A stretch of 64,000 nt of DNA from Methylobacterium soli (GCF_008806385.1 NZ_VZZK01000021.1:40275-104274); one strand, 5' to 3'. Counted from the stretch's first letter, positions 44,454 to 53,835 are shown. Numbers and translations are program-made. Notes: generated from the letters alone by a model not told the origin.

Positions 44454-45284
44454 TCAGGACCTCGGCTTGGGCTTGTTGGTCGGCCAGTTGTGGGTCTCGT
44501 CGGTGGCGTCGCGGCACCAGCGATAGAAGGCGTCGTAGAGGGTCATGCCGGCCTCGAGCTGCTCCAGGTCGTCGGCGTAGATCCGCGATAGGCCGAGCGA
44601 GGCCGCGAGGAGCCCAGCGGCCTCGGGTGCGAGGTCGGGCCGTGCGGTGTCGGCTCCCCGAACGAGGGTGGCGAGGTGCAGGAGCGGCGGCGTTGAAAGC
44701 CCGAGCTCTTCGACCATGACGTCGAAGGTGCAGAGCTCGCCCCGATGGCTCCAGAACACACCAGGATCATCGATGTCGAAAGCTGCCCCCCCAAAGCGCT
44801 CGGCGACCCGGCCGACCTCAAAGGGCGGAACGAACAGAATGATCGCTTCGGGATCGATGAAGCGGCGGATCAGCCAGGGGCAGGCGATCCGATCGACCTT
44901 GGGCCGGGAGCGCGTCACCCAGACCGTGCGGCCGTTCAAGTCGCGATGCGGCAGCTTGGCCTCGGGGACCATCGGCAGGCTGGCCGCAGCCCAAGCCTCG
45001 ACCCCGCCTTCCAGGGTCTCGGCATCGACGCCGACATGGCGGAGATAGGCGGCGGTGCCGTGGCTGAGATCCCGTCCGTGCCGGCAGGCGGCGACAACGC
45101 TTCGGCCGATGAGGTCCCGGGACCAGTCGGCGATGTCGGTGAGGGAGCGGCGGACGCTGGCAGGGATCAGGCGGGGATCATCGCTAAACGCATCGTCCGG
45201 CCTGACGTCGATGACGACTGGGCAGCCGAGCGTGCCGACGAGGCGTGCGAGCTTGTCTACGGAGATGGAGTTGGGCGTAGCCAT
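44454..45284 (-). CDS. chrB: ChrB chromate resistance protein with N-terminal rhodanese-like domain
   Basis: A 276-residue protein. The first ~115 residues form a rhodanese-like domain: VVIDVRPDDAF, then the active-site loop ACRHGRDLSHGTAAYLRHVG, so the catalytic Cys is present. The remainder is the ChrB C-terminal domain (VTRSRPKVDRIACPWLIRRF, DPEAIILFVPPFEV, and WCRDATDET near the end). In other bacteria ChrB senses chromate and controls chrA. ATG 45284 gives a normal start. A sigma70-like promoter lies 80-110 bp upstream. Confidence 0.92.
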   Translation of the reverse strand: MATPNSISVDKLARLVGTLGCPVVIDVRPDDAFSDDPRLIPASVRRSLTDIADWSRDLIGRSVVAACRHGRDLSHGTAAYLRHVGVDAETLEGGVEAWAAASLPMVPEAKLPHRDLNGRTVWVTRSRPKVDRIACPWLIRRFIDPEAIILFVPPFEVGRVAERFGGAAFDIDDPGVFWSHRGELCTFDVMVEELGLSTPPLLHLATLVRGADTARPDLAPEAAGLLAASLGLSRIYADDLEQLEAGMTLYDAFYRWCRDATDETHNWPTNKPKPRS

Positions 45285-45363
45285 GACGCGTCCTTGCATC
45301 GAATGCAGAGTGGACGCGATTCTTCGGCCGGAGCCTCGTCGGGAGATCGCTTCCCGATGCCCT

Positions 45364-45394
45364 AAGATAGTCCCTCTGATCGCTCTCCTGTCAA
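45364..45394 (-). promoter_or_regulatory. probable promoter of the chrB-chrA operon
   Basis: On the minus strand TTGACA (45394-45389) is followed 18-19 bases later by CTATCT/TATCTT (to 45364). It points to chrB about 80 bp downstream. Only an eye match to sigma70 boxes. Confidence 0.45.
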
Positions 45395-45618
45395 CCCGAA
45401 TAGCTGCGGACAAGATGCGGGTTTCTCCTTGTAACAAGTCCAAACGCTTGATTGGTGTGGTCAGGCCAGAGAGAAAGCTCGCTGCCAATCTTCAGCCTCC
45501 CGCGTCAGCAGCCTTTGTCCATCCGCCCGCGTTTACCGAACCCAGCGCGTCATGCCGCCGTTGAAGACGGCACCAGCGCGCGCCTTCGAACTGCGCGCTG
45601 CCGCAAGGATTTGGACAG

Positions 45619-46539
45619 ATGCACACTGAGGACGCCAGTGCCCGTTACGTTGACCTTGACGCCTGGGGAAGCCTCGATGTGCTCCACACCCTCTGGGAGG
45701 GACAGCTTGCGGCTGTAGCCGCGGTTGGCCCAGCACTCCGTGCGATTGCTGCCGCCGCGGACGCCGCTGAGGCAGGTCTTCGCCGCGAGGGGCGCCTGTT
45801 TTACGTCGGCGCCGGCACCTCGGGCCGGATCGGCATCCAAGACGGGGCGGAATTGCCCCCTACCTTTGACTGGCCTGAGGAGCGAATCGGCTTTGCCATC
45901 GCTGGCGGCGACACGGCCATACTACAGGCTGTGGAAGGCGCTGAAGACTCGGCAGCGGACGCAACGGCATGGATCGCAGCGGCAGAAATCGGACCGAACG
46001 ATATCGTCGTCGGTCTGTCCGCCAGCGGGACCACACCTTTCACGCTCTCTGCTTTGAAGGGCGCCCGCGCGCGCGGTGCCATCACTGTGGGTGTCGCGAA
46101 CAATCCCGACACGCCGATCCTGCAAGACTGCGCCTACCCAATCCTCGTGGCCACGGGTCAGGAGGTGATCGCCGGCTCCACGCGGATGAAGGCAGGAACG
46201 TCGCAGAAGGTTGTTCTCAATCTGCTCTCGACGCTGATCATGATCCGGCTTGGCCGGGTCTATCGCGGTCGCATGGTCGCGATGCGAGCCACGAACCAGA
46301 AATTGCGCGCCCGAAGTGTCGCCATGGTGGCCCAGCTTGCGGAGTGCGGCAGCGACGTCGCAACCCGCGCAATCGCGGAAGCTGATGGTGACATCAAGCT
46401 AGCCGTGCTGATCGCGACAGGTGCTGCCCGAGATCAAGCCGAGCACCTCCTCGCGCATCACGATGGGGATCTGCGCCGCGCGATCGCGGCGACGGACAGA
46501 GACGATGCTGCGTTCAGTAGAATGGGGCGCAACGCGTGA
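45619..46539 (+). CDS. murQ: N-acetylmuramic acid 6-phosphate etherase MurQ
   Basis: A 306-residue SIS-domain enzyme that cleaves the lactyl ether of MurNAc-6-phosphate to give GlcNAc-6-phosphate and lactate. Key blocks are GRLFYVGAGTSGRIGIQDGAE, VVGLSASGTTPF and GSTRMKAGTSQKVVLNLLST, the signature of the family. Starts 335 bp from divergent chrB and overlaps the next gene by four bases (murQ-nagB-nagA). Together the three convert MurNAc-6P to glucosamine-6P and fructose-6P in cell-wall recycling or muropeptide use. Confidence 0.95.
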   Translation: MHTEDASARYVDLDAWGSLDVLHTLWEGQLAAVAAVGPALRAIAAAADAAEAGLRREGRLFYVGAGTSGRIGIQDGAELPPTFDWPEERIGFAIAGGDTAILQAVEGAEDSAADATAWIAAAEIGPNDIVVGLSASGTTPFTLSALKGARARGAITVGVANNPDTPILQDCAYPILVATGQEVIAGSTRMKAGTSQKVVLNLLSTLIMIRLGRVYRGRMVAMRATNQKLRARSVAMVAQLAECGSDVATRAIAEADGDIKLAVLIATGAARDQAEHLLAHHDGDLRRAIAATDRDDAAFSRMGRNA

Positions 46540-47576
46540 TGCCGGCAGAGCCAGATACTGTCCCGCCAGCGAGCTTCATGGCACGTGAGATCATGGAAGT
46601 GCCCCACGTAGCGGGGCGCTTATGCAGGGGTGTAGGCGAGGTGGAGCGTGTCTCCGCCGAGCTGTCGCGGCGCACCTTTCCATTCGTTGTTGTGTGTGGC
46701 CGGGGCAGCTCCGGGCATGCAGGTGTCTACCTGCGCTACCTCATCGAGACTCGGCTTGGCCTCGCCGTGTCTGCATCGGCGCCTTCCGTTGTCACGAGCT
46801 ACGATCGCGTGCCACAGGTCGCGGGAGCACTGTTCATCGTCATCTCGCAGTCCGGCCGCTCTCCCGACCTTGTTGCGGCCACCCAAGCTGCCAGGGCGGG
46901 TGGTGCGCTGACGCTCGCGATCGTCAATGACGATGCCTCACCCGCAGCGTGCGCAGCCGAGCTTGTGCTACCCATCTGTGCGGGCCCAGAGCATGCGGTT
47001 GCGGCGACAAAGACGGTGGTGAACTCCTTCGTTGCAAGCGCGGCCCTCGTCGCGCGTTGGGCGGAAGACCGTGCTCTCGCGGACAGTCTCGCCGCCCTTC
47101 CCACGCGCCTCGCTGGGGCACTCGCGCTCGACTGGTCCGCATGGACTTCAGACCTTTCGCAGGCGCCTGCCGCCTTTTTAACCGGACGCGGGCACGGGCT
47201 CGGCACAGTGCGTGAGATCGCGCTAAAGCTCTCGGAAACCTTACGACTACCTGCGCTCGGCTACAGTGCCGCGGAGCTCCGGCACGGACCGCGCGCCTCG
47301 ATCTCGAACGTAACTCCGGTGCTGGCATTGCGTCAGGCTGACTCGGTCGCCGAGGGCATCGACGATCTCGTGCAAGATCTCCGGCAGGCCGGCGCCCGGT
47401 TGCATACCTGCGGCGGCCCCGCTGGCACTCTGCCTTGGTTGTCCGATAGTCATCCCGCCTGCGATCCAATTGTGATGCTCCTGCCCGCCTACCGGGCGAT
47501 CGAGCGCGAGGCGCGCCGCCGTGGCCTTGATCCTGATGCACCCACTGGATTGACCAAAGTCACGGAGACGCTGTGA
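46536..47576 (+). CDS. SIS-domain glucosamine-6-phosphate deaminase, NagB-II / GlmS-isomerase-like
   Basis: A 346-residue protein with two SIS domains, resembling the isomerase half of GlmS but without the glutaminase half. Blocks: FMAREIMEVPHV at the N-terminus, VVCGRGSSGHAGVYLRYLIE, FIVISQSGRSPDLVAATQ, and the C-terminal LKLSETLRLPALGYSAAELR followed by HGPRASI. Proteins of this type act as an alternative glucosamine-6-phosphate deaminase (NagB-II). The overlap with murQ and nagA by four bases each supports a joint amino-sugar pathway. Confidence 0.88.
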   Translation: MMPAEPDTVPPASFMAREIMEVPHVAGRLCRGVGEVERVSAELSRRTFPFVVVCGRGSSGHAGVYLRYLIETRLGLAVSASAPSVVTSYDRVPQVAGALFIVISQSGRSPDLVAATQAARAGGALTLAIVNDDASPAACAAELVLPICAGPEHAVAATKTVVNSFVASAALVARWAEDRALADSLAALPTRLAGALALDWSAWTSDLSQAPAAFLTGRGHGLGTVREIALKLSETLRLPALGYSAAELRHGPRASISNVTPVLALRQADSVAEGIDDLVQDLRQAGARLHTCGGPAGTLPWLSDSHPACDPIVMLLPAYRAIEREARRRGLDPDAPTGLTKVTETL

Positions 47577-48775
47577 AGGTCTCCCATGCCTTGTCGCTGC
47601 CTGATCTTGTGATCGCAGCCGAGCGCGTCTTCGATGGCGAGGTGCTTTATCGCGACCGCTTCGTTGTCGTGCGCGACGGGCGCATTGCGGACGTGACATC
47701 CAATCCAGCGCCTGCAGCTCACCTCATCCGCTTGCCGCCAGGTGCGCTCCTGGCACCAGGCTTCGTCGATGTGCAGGTGAACGGAGGCGGCGGCGTCCTC
47801 CTCAACGATGACCCAAGCCCAGTTGGCATCGGGTGCATTGCGGCAGCCCACCGCCGCCTCGGCGGAACGACTGCTCTCCTGCCGACGCTGATCAGCGATA
47901 CGCGGCCGGTGATCCAAGCAGCGATCGAGGGCGTAGCTGCGGCCATCGCGGCCGGCGTGCCAGGCATTTTGGGCATTCACTTGGAGGGACCGTTCCTAAG
48001 TCCACACCGCCCGGGCATCCATGATCCTGCGCGCTTCGCAGCATTTCTGCCAAGCGATCTCGAGCTCCTCACCCAATTGGGCGATCAAGGTATTACGCTC
48101 ATCACTCTCGCGCCCGAGGTCGTGCCGCCTGGCACTGTTGCGGCCCTCGTCGCCCGAGGCGCGCTCGTAAGCGCGGGACACACAGCGGATGACGGAGCCG
48201 CGATCCGAGCCGCGCTCGAGGAAGGCCTCACTGGCGTGACGCACCTCTTCAACGCGATGTCGCAGCTCGCGTCTCGTGAGGCAGGTGCCGTCGGCATCGC
48301 GCTCACCGACGACCGTGCCTTCACGGGAATCATCGCGGACGGGCATCACGTTGGCGATACGGCACTAGCCGTTGCGCGGCGCATGAAGGGAGCAGGGCGC
48401 CTGATGCTTGTGACCGACGCAATGCCGCCGGTCGGAGATCCGGAGACGCTCGCGACCTTCACGCTGTTTGGGCGCACGATTCGCCGCGATGGTGACCGTC
48501 TCACGGGCTCAGATGGCACGCTCGCAGGTTCGGCGCTGACGATGGCGGGAGCTGTCCGCCATATGACGACACGTGGAGGTGCACCCATCGAGGAGGCACT
48601 AGCAATGGCCGCGCTGACGCCGGCCCGCTTCCTCGGTCTTGATAACCAGATCGGACGGCTTGCACCCGGCTATCGCGCCAATCTGGTCGCACTCGACCAA
48701 GAGCTATCTGTGCTGGGCACCTGCATCGGGGCCGACCTCGACTTCCCGAACGGGCCTTCTGCCTCAGCTGCATAG
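47573..48775 (+). CDS. nagA: N-acetylglucosamine-6-phosphate deacetylase NagA
   Basis: A 400-residue amidohydrolase. Metal and substrate residues are seen in LGIHLEGPFLSPHRPGIHDP (Glu ligand), VSAGHTADDGAAI (His), THLFNAMSQL (His) and LMLVTDAMPPVG (catalytic Asp). It removes acetate from GlcNAc-6-phosphate produced by MurQ, and the product feeds the NagB-II-like enzyme. GTG start at 47573 overlaps the previous stop. No transporter or regulator is visible next to the three genes. Confidence 0.95.
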   Translation: MKVSHALSLPDLVIAAERVFDGEVLYRDRFVVVRDGRIADVTSNPAPAAHLIRLPPGALLAPGFVDVQVNGGGGVLLNDDPSPVGIGCIAAAHRRLGGTTALLPTLISDTRPVIQAAIEGVAAAIAAGVPGILGIHLEGPFLSPHRPGIHDPARFAAFLPSDLELLTQLGDQGITLITLAPEVVPPGTVAALVARGALVSAGHTADDGAAIRAALEEGLTGVTHLFNAMSQLASREAGAVGIALTDDRAFTGIIADGHHVGDTALAVARRMKGAGRLMLVTDAMPPVGDPETLATFTLFGRTIRRDGDRLTGSDGTLAGSALTMAGAVRHMTTRGGAPIEEALAMAALTPARFLGLDNQIGRLAPGYRANLVALDQELSVLGTCIGADLDFPNGPSASAA

Positions 48776-48880
48776 CGCTCCGGAGTGAGTCGTCGATTTG
48801 GGTGCACGTAGTAGGAGTAGGAGGTCGACCCCACGGCAAGCTGCACGACAGAACCCAACTAGCCGCGCTGATTGGTGAAC

Positions 48881-48929
48881 GCCCCCTGACAAGGCTTGTC
48901 GTGTTCTGACGCTGGCCTTGTCAGGGGGC
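48881..48929. repeat. 15-bp perfect inverted repeat with 19-bp loop
   Basis: GCCCCCTGACAAGGC (48881-48895) and GCCTTGTCAGGGGGC (48915-48929) are exact inverse complements. It lies 105 bp after nagA and directly before the R1-type repeat at 48,950. It could be a terminator stem (no T-run) or the end of a mobile element. Confidence 0.7.
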
Positions 48930-48949
48930 ATTCAATACGAGGCGCAAGT

Positions 48950-49115
48950 GGCTTCCACAGGAGACGAAGTCCCAGACTGCGACGCTCTTCACGAGGGCCT
49001 TGCACTCTGGGCTCGCCACCAACTGCATCATGCCCTTGGATCAAGGGGCGTCCTGGTAGGGAAAGTTTTTGCGGCCCAGCATCGGTGTCCTTTAATCGGC
49101 ACATCCGAGGATCAG
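48950..49115. repeat. repeat R1-type, copy with extended right side
   Basis: Shares CCACAGGAGACGAAGTCCCA and ATCATGCCCTTGGATC with R1, and over its whole length is close to 62,250-62,412: GTAGGGAAAGT-TTTGCGGCCC, GCATCGGTGTCCTTT-ATCGGC and ATCCGAGGATCA occur in both. The two are in direct orientation and enclose 13.3 kb. Confidence 0.7.
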
Positions 49116-49137
49116 ACCCGATGCTTGCAATGGCGAT

Positions 49138-49761
49138 TCACGCACCAGCTTTCCTCAGGACCACGCTGAGGTTGTTTGCTGGCATGGAGATCCGGTCGGC
49201 GAGGCGCAGGCCGTGCTCGGCCGCAACAGCAAGGACGTCTTCGAGGTCGCGCACGCCCCAGTTCGGATCGCGGGCACGCAGATCTTCGTCAAAGTCCGCG
49301 TTGCTCGCGGCCGTGTGCGCGCCGTGAATCCGGAAGGGGCCATAGAGATAGAGCGGGCTGCGATCCCGGAGCAGGCGGCCGGCGCCTGCGATGAGGCCCT
49401 CGGTTGCTGCCCAGGGCGCGATGTGGATCATGTTGATGCAGACGATCGCGTCCGCTTGCGTCATAGGCCAATCCTGCGCTCGAGCATCGAGTTCGACTGC
49501 CGCGAGGAGGTTCGGCAGACCCGCGGCGCGGGCATGTGCAGCAATGCTCCCAAGTGCTCTTCGGTCTGGATCGCTCGGCTGCCATTGCAGGTCCGGCAAG
49601 GCAGTGGCGAAGCGCACCGCGTGCTCGCCCGACCCGCTAGCCACCTCCAGAACATGGCCGCCGCGCGGTAGGACATCCCGCAGGACGCCGAGAATCACTG
49701 CCCCGTTGCGGGCCGCGGCGGGCGCGAACAGGGCCTCGTTGGTGGCGCTCTCGCCGCTCAA
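49138..49761 (-). CDS. DUF938 protein, SAM-dependent methyltransferase-like
   Basis: A 207-residue protein of the DUF938 family, Rossmann methyltransferase-like. The N-terminal FAPAAARNGAVILGVLRDVL is typical, followed by motif I HVLEVASGSGEHAVRFA, then ADAIVCINMIHIAPWAATEG and LYLYGPFRIHGAHTAASNAD. The preferred start is TTG at 49761 with GGGAG upstream; the frame is open to 49839. Substrate unknown. It is divergent from the MFS exporter, 200 bp apart. Confidence 0.82.
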   Translation of the reverse strand: MSGESATNEALFAPAAARNGAVILGVLRDVLPRGGHVLEVASGSGEHAVRFATALPDLQWQPSDPDRRALGSIAAHARAAGLPNLLAAVELDARAQDWPMTQADAIVCINMIHIAPWAATEGLIAGAGRLLRDRSPLYLYGPFRIHGAHTAASNADFDEDLRARDPNWGVRDLEDVLAVAAEHGLRLADRISMPANNLSVVLRKAGA

Positions 49762-49962
49762 GATGCATCTCCCGCGAATTCTGCCTGGGGCCGGCGGCGT
49801 GACAGGACAATCCGTCCGTGCGCCTCCCTCCCGCCCCAATCAAGCTCTGTGTGGCCCAATAGAAATTGGACGGCCCTGGCCTCAATCCGCCCCGCGGGCC
49901 CTCAGCCAGGACCGATACGGGCTACGACGACGCGCCTCTTCCTCATCCAAGGCAAATCCGTT

Positions 49963-51447
49963 TTGAACGCACCCCATCGCGCTGACGTGCCGACGCGCCT
50001 CAACCCGGCCGAGATCCGCTCGATCATCATCGGCCTCGTCGCCGCGATGCTGCTCGCCGCCCTTGATCAGACCATCGTGGCGACCGCCATGCCAACGATC
50101 GGGCTCGAACTCGGTAATGCCGAGAACTTGCCCTGGATTGTCACGGCTTACCTCCTCGCGTCCACGGCCGTGACGCCGCTCTACGGCAAGCTCTCCGACA
50201 TCCACGGCCGTCGGATCGTGCTGCTGGTCGCCATTGCGATCTTCAGCCTCGGATCCTTGCTCTGCGCGCTGGCGCCGACGATGGTGGCGCTCGCGCTGGC
50301 GCGCGGACTTCAGGGCATTGGCGGGGGCGGCCTGATCGCGCTGGCGCAGACGATCCTCGCGGACATCCTCTCTCCTAAGGAGCGGGCCCGCTACCAGGTC
50401 TACATCGCGGGGGTCTTCGCCCTGGCCTCGGTGGCAGGCCCCCTGCTCGGCGGCTTCTTTGCCCAGCATCTGCACTGGTCGGCGATCTTCTGGATCAATC
50501 TACCAATCGGGCTCCTCGCCTTCGCACTGACGAACGACAAACTCAGGCTCCTGCCCCGCAACGAGCGGCACCACAGCGTGGACTATCCGGGAGCGGGTCT
50601 GCTGATCCTCAGCTCAACGAGCCTTATGCTGGCTCTGAGCTGGGGCGGCGTGCGCTATCACTGGGGATCGGTCCCTGTGCTTGCGCTCGCCGCCTTTGGC
50701 CTCCTCGTCGGCGTCGGCTTCGTGGCCAGGCTAGTGACCGCACCTGAACCGCTGATCCCGACGAGCGTGCTGCGGGACCGGGTCGTCTACTCTGCAACCC
50801 TGGCCGCCTGTTTTGCTATGGGCACTCTGATTGGGCTGAGCATCTATGTCCCGATCTTCCTCGAAGGCGTTGTCGGCCTGAGCGCCAGCCAGTCGGGTGC
50901 GGCCATGGTGCCGCTGATGGTCGGGACGGTCGCGGGCGCCACGCTCTCGAGCCGGTCGATGCTGTATTTCCAGCACTACAAGCGCATCCCGCTCGCGGCG
51001 CTAACGCTCAGCGTTGCGGTTTGTGGTCTGCTCGCCTTTGAAAGCCGGGAACTGCCGCTCTGGCTTCTTGAAATCCTGTTCGTGCTGCTCTCCTTGGGGA
51101 TCGGCACCGTGCTTCCGCTGTCGACGATCGTGGTCCAGAACGCCGTCGCGCCGCACCAGCTCGGCATCGCGACGGCGTCGATGAACTTCTTCCGCTCGCT
51201 GGGCGGCGCGCTCATCGTGGCGATCTTCGGCACCCTCGTGCTCGGAGGCGCGGGCAGGAACGACGGTGCGGGCATCGCCCACGATATGGCGGCGCTGATT
51301 CAGGGCGCCGACGCTGGGCAGCTCGGGCTCACCTTCCGTCTCGTGTTCCTCGCCGCCTCCCTCGGTCTCATCTTGGCCGTCGGATGCCTCAGCCTTTTGG
51401 AGGAGCGTCCCCTGCACGGACCTGGCACGAACAGTCGCACCGCCTAG
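49963..51447 (+). CDS. MFS multidrug exporter, DHA2 (14-TM) type
   Basis: A membrane protein of about 494 residues. The first helix region has MLLAALDQTIVATAMPTIGLEL, the DHA2 motif for drug:H+ antiporters (LDxTIVNVALP type), and GKLSDIHGRRIVLLVAIAIF is the loop 2-3 motif. Helix 5 shows VAGPLLGGFFAQHLHWSAIF, motif C. Start is uncertain: TTG at 49963 with AAGG upstream, or GTG at 49849. It probably exports a hydrophobic drug or dye by proton exchange. Substrate unknown. Confidence 0.87.
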   Translation: MNAPHRADVPTRLNPAEIRSIIIGLVAAMLLAALDQTIVATAMPTIGLELGNAENLPWIVTAYLLASTAVTPLYGKLSDIHGRRIVLLVAIAIFSLGSLLCALAPTMVALALARGLQGIGGGGLIALAQTILADILSPKERARYQVYIAGVFALASVAGPLLGGFFAQHLHWSAIFWINLPIGLLAFALTNDKLRLLPRNERHHSVDYPGAGLLILSSTSLMLALSWGGVRYHWGSVPVLALAAFGLLVGVGFVARLVTAPEPLIPTSVLRDRVVYSATLAACFAMGTLIGLSIYVPIFLEGVVGLSASQSGAAMVPLMVGTVAGATLSSRSMLYFQHYKRIPLAALTLSVAVCGLLAFESRELPLWLLEILFVLLSLGIGTVLPLSTIVVQNAVAPHQLGIATASMNFFRSLGGALIVAIFGTLVLGGAGRNDGAGIAHDMAALIQGADAGQLGLTFRLVFLAASLGLILAVGCLSLLEERPLHGPGTNSRTA

Positions 51448-51878
51448 GATCACGCCTCGCAGCGATCGAGACCTAGTGCCGGGTGCATGAGTTAGCGCTG
51501 ATCATCTGGGGGCTGTGTGCTGCTGGGTGCCCAACCGAGAGAGCGATGCTGAGAACCTGAACCCGCGGAGCGTGTGAGCAACTCGTGGTTAGGATTAGAA
51601 CGCCGGCAACGTGCGGCGCCTTCTCGAACATGTCGTTGAGCTCGACCGCGAGCAGGAGACAATGGAGAACCTCCGGAACCCAAACCGAGCCATGTGGAGC
51701 TGAACGACCCTGCCGGACGCGAAGTCCTAGAAAAAATCGAGCTCCTTGTAGGGGATGCCTTCTGCGCCCACGAGGTCTTGGCACCGGTCCTTGGCGGGCG
51801 TGGGCTCCTTTCACATGAGGTAGTATTATCGCCTCACCCAATTGCGCGACCATCGGCACCGACAACAAGGGCCGAGAG
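51448..51878. other. 430 bp without a supported gene
   Basis: Short coding-like pieces appear in different frames (for example LLEHVVELDREQETMENLRN around 51,620 and VELNDPAGREVLEKIELL around 51,695), but none has a start with a ribosome site and a normal length. The region may hold the remains of one gene broken by small indels. Confidence 0.4.
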
Positions 51879-53834
51879 ATGAACAGGATAGCCACAGAGC
51901 GTCATCTCGCAGCGATCCTGATCGCCGACATCGTCGGCTACAGCCGTCTCATGGGCGTCAACGAGGAAGGAACGCTACGACGCCTCAAGGCTCTGCGCTC
52001 CGGATTGATCCACCAGACGGTCAGGCAGCACGAAGGCCGCATCGTGAAGTGGACGGGCGATGAGGTTTTGGTCGAGTTTCCCAGCGCCGTGAGCGCGGTC
52101 CGCTGCGCGCTCGACGTGCAGCGATCGATGATTGACCGCAATGCCGCTCTCCCCGAGCCGGAGAGGATCTGCTTCCGCATCGGCATCAATGTCGGCGAGC
52201 TGATGGCTGAGAAGGATGGGGACGTCTTCGGCGACAGCGTCAACCTCGCCAAACGGCTCGAAACGCTCTCACCGTGCGGCGGCTTGTGTTTCTCGCGCGC
52301 CGTCCGCGACCAAGTCCGCGATCGGATCACGCTCCCTTTCGAGGACTGGGGCGAGCGCTCGCTCAAGAACATCGCCCGCCCCGTGCGCGTTTTCGCGGTC
52401 ACGCCCGAAGTGATCGCCAGCCTGCCGGCCGCAAACGATCCGGTGCAGGTCCGGCGCGCCCACCTGCCGATCACTGTCACCCTCTTCGCGGTTAGCGCGA
52501 CCAGTCTCCTCGTGGCCGGCCTCTGGTTCGCGCTACGGTCGGCCACCCACCCAGTCTCGCCATCGCTGCCAGTCACGGCGCCTGAGCAGAACGCATCTGC
52601 GCCGATAGCATTGCCTGGCCCGACCGCACCACGGCTCTCGATCGTGGTGCTGCCCTTCGTCAACCTGAGCGACGAACCAGGCCAGGATTACATCGCCGAG
52701 AGCATCACTGCGGACCTCACCACTGACTTATCCCGCATCCGCGAGAGCTTCGTCATCGCGAGCGGCACGGCGCTGTCCTACAAGGGCCGGACGACGGATC
52801 TGCGGCAGGCTGGACGCGATCTCGGCGTGCGCTACGTCCTAACCGGCAGCGTCCGCCGGGCAGGCGAACGCATCCGCGTCAACGCGCAGCTGGCCGATGC
52901 GACGAGCGGTGTGCAGATCTGGTCCGATCGCTTCGAGGGCGACCGCAGCACCTTCCCGGACCTGCAGGACGAGCTCATCGCGCGTCTCGCTCGCACGCTC
53001 GATCTCGAACTGACGGAAGCGGAGAGCCGACGCGCTCAGAAGGAGCGATCCGACAACTTCGATGCGAGCGACATCGCAATGCGCGGCTGGTCGGTGCTCA
53101 ACCGTCCGATCACACAGCAGCAGCTGGCTGAGGCTCAGGATCTCTTCGAGCAATCCCTGCGCCTCGATCCGCGCCTTGCCCATGCGCAGATCGGACTGGC
53201 CCGGACCCTAGCTGCTAAGGTCAACGTGCGCTGGTCAACCTCCCAGGAGGCGGACTTAGCCCGTGCCGAAGCCCTGAACAACGAGGTGCTTGCTTCGCAC
53301 CCGGGCGACGCCATGGCGCACTTCGTGAAGGCCGACATCTTGAGAGGGCGCAAGCAGTTCACCAGCGCGATCGCAGCCTACGAGACGGCTATTGCCCTCA
53401 ACCGCAACTTCGCCCCGGCCTACGGCGCAATGGCCAGCGCCCTGTTGCGGGCTGGCCGTTCCGCCGATGCGATACCGCAGATTGACCGCGCAGTCCGCCT
53501 AAGCCCGCGCGACCCGCAGCTCGGGTTCTGGCTCTACGTCAAAGGGCACGCCTACGCCCACCTCACGCGGGATGAAGAAGCGATCGAATGGTGCCTGAAA
53601 TCGGTCGCGGCCTCGGCGACACCCTACTGGTTGAACTATGTCGATCTCAGTTCGTCCTACGCTTGGCTTGGGCGTCAGGAAGAGGCGCGATCTGCCGTTG
53701 AGGGCCTTCTCAAGCTCAAGCCAGGCTACACGGTTGGTCATTGGCGACGAGAGGGATGGTCTGACGATCCCGTCTTCCTGCGCGAGTATCAGCGGATTGT
53801 GGAAGGCCTTCGCAAAGCGGGTCTGCCCGAGTAG
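51879..53834 (+). CDS. class III adenylate/guanylate cyclase with membrane segment and TPR repeats
   Basis: A 651-residue protein common in Hyphomicrobiales. Residues about 8-180 are the cyclase domain: LAAILIADIVGYSRLMGVNE (metal Asp) and GRIVKWTGDEVLVEFPSAV (second Asp), then CFRIGINVGE and DVFGDSVNLAKRLE. One transmembrane helix follows (ITVTLFAVSATSLLVAGLW). The periplasmic part contains a FlgO/TolB-like domain (SIVVLPFVNLSDEPGQDYIA) and several TPR-type helices up to the end. ATG follows AAGGGCCGAGAG. It makes cAMP or cGMP in response to an unknown signal. Confidence 0.9.
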   Translation: MNRIATERHLAAILIADIVGYSRLMGVNEEGTLRRLKALRSGLIHQTVRQHEGRIVKWTGDEVLVEFPSAVSAVRCALDVQRSMIDRNAALPEPERICFRIGINVGELMAEKDGDVFGDSVNLAKRLETLSPCGGLCFSRAVRDQVRDRITLPFEDWGERSLKNIARPVRVFAVTPEVIASLPAANDPVQVRRAHLPITVTLFAVSATSLLVAGLWFALRSATHPVSPSLPVTAPEQNASAPIALPGPTAPRLSIVVLPFVNLSDEPGQDYIAESITADLTTDLSRIRESFVIASGTALSYKGRTTDLRQAGRDLGVRYVLTGSVRRAGERIRVNAQLADATSGVQIWSDRFEGDRSTFPDLQDELIARLARTLDLELTEAESRRAQKERSDNFDASDIAMRGWSVLNRPITQQQLAEAQDLFEQSLRLDPRLAHAQIGLARTLAAKVNVRWSTSQEADLARAEALNNEVLASHPGDAMAHFVKADILRGRKQFTSAIAAYETAIALNRNFAPAYGAMASALLRAGRSADAIPQIDRAVRLSPRDPQLGFWLYVKGHAYAHLTRDEEAIEWCLKSVAASATPYWLNYVDLSSSYAWLGRQEEARSAVEGLLKLKPGYTVGHWRREGWSDDPVFLREYQRIVEGLRKAGLPE

Positions 53835-53835
53835 A

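Noticed and set aside
48859..49104. Small minus-strand protein similar to one at the 62.2-kb repeat
   Set aside because: The similarity follows from the underlying DNA repeat; no start with ribosome site and no sign of selection on the protein could be seen.
51473..51895. 140-residue minus-strand frame
   Set aside because: No ribosome site, no family, and conflicting coding-like pieces on the other strand; treated as unsupported.
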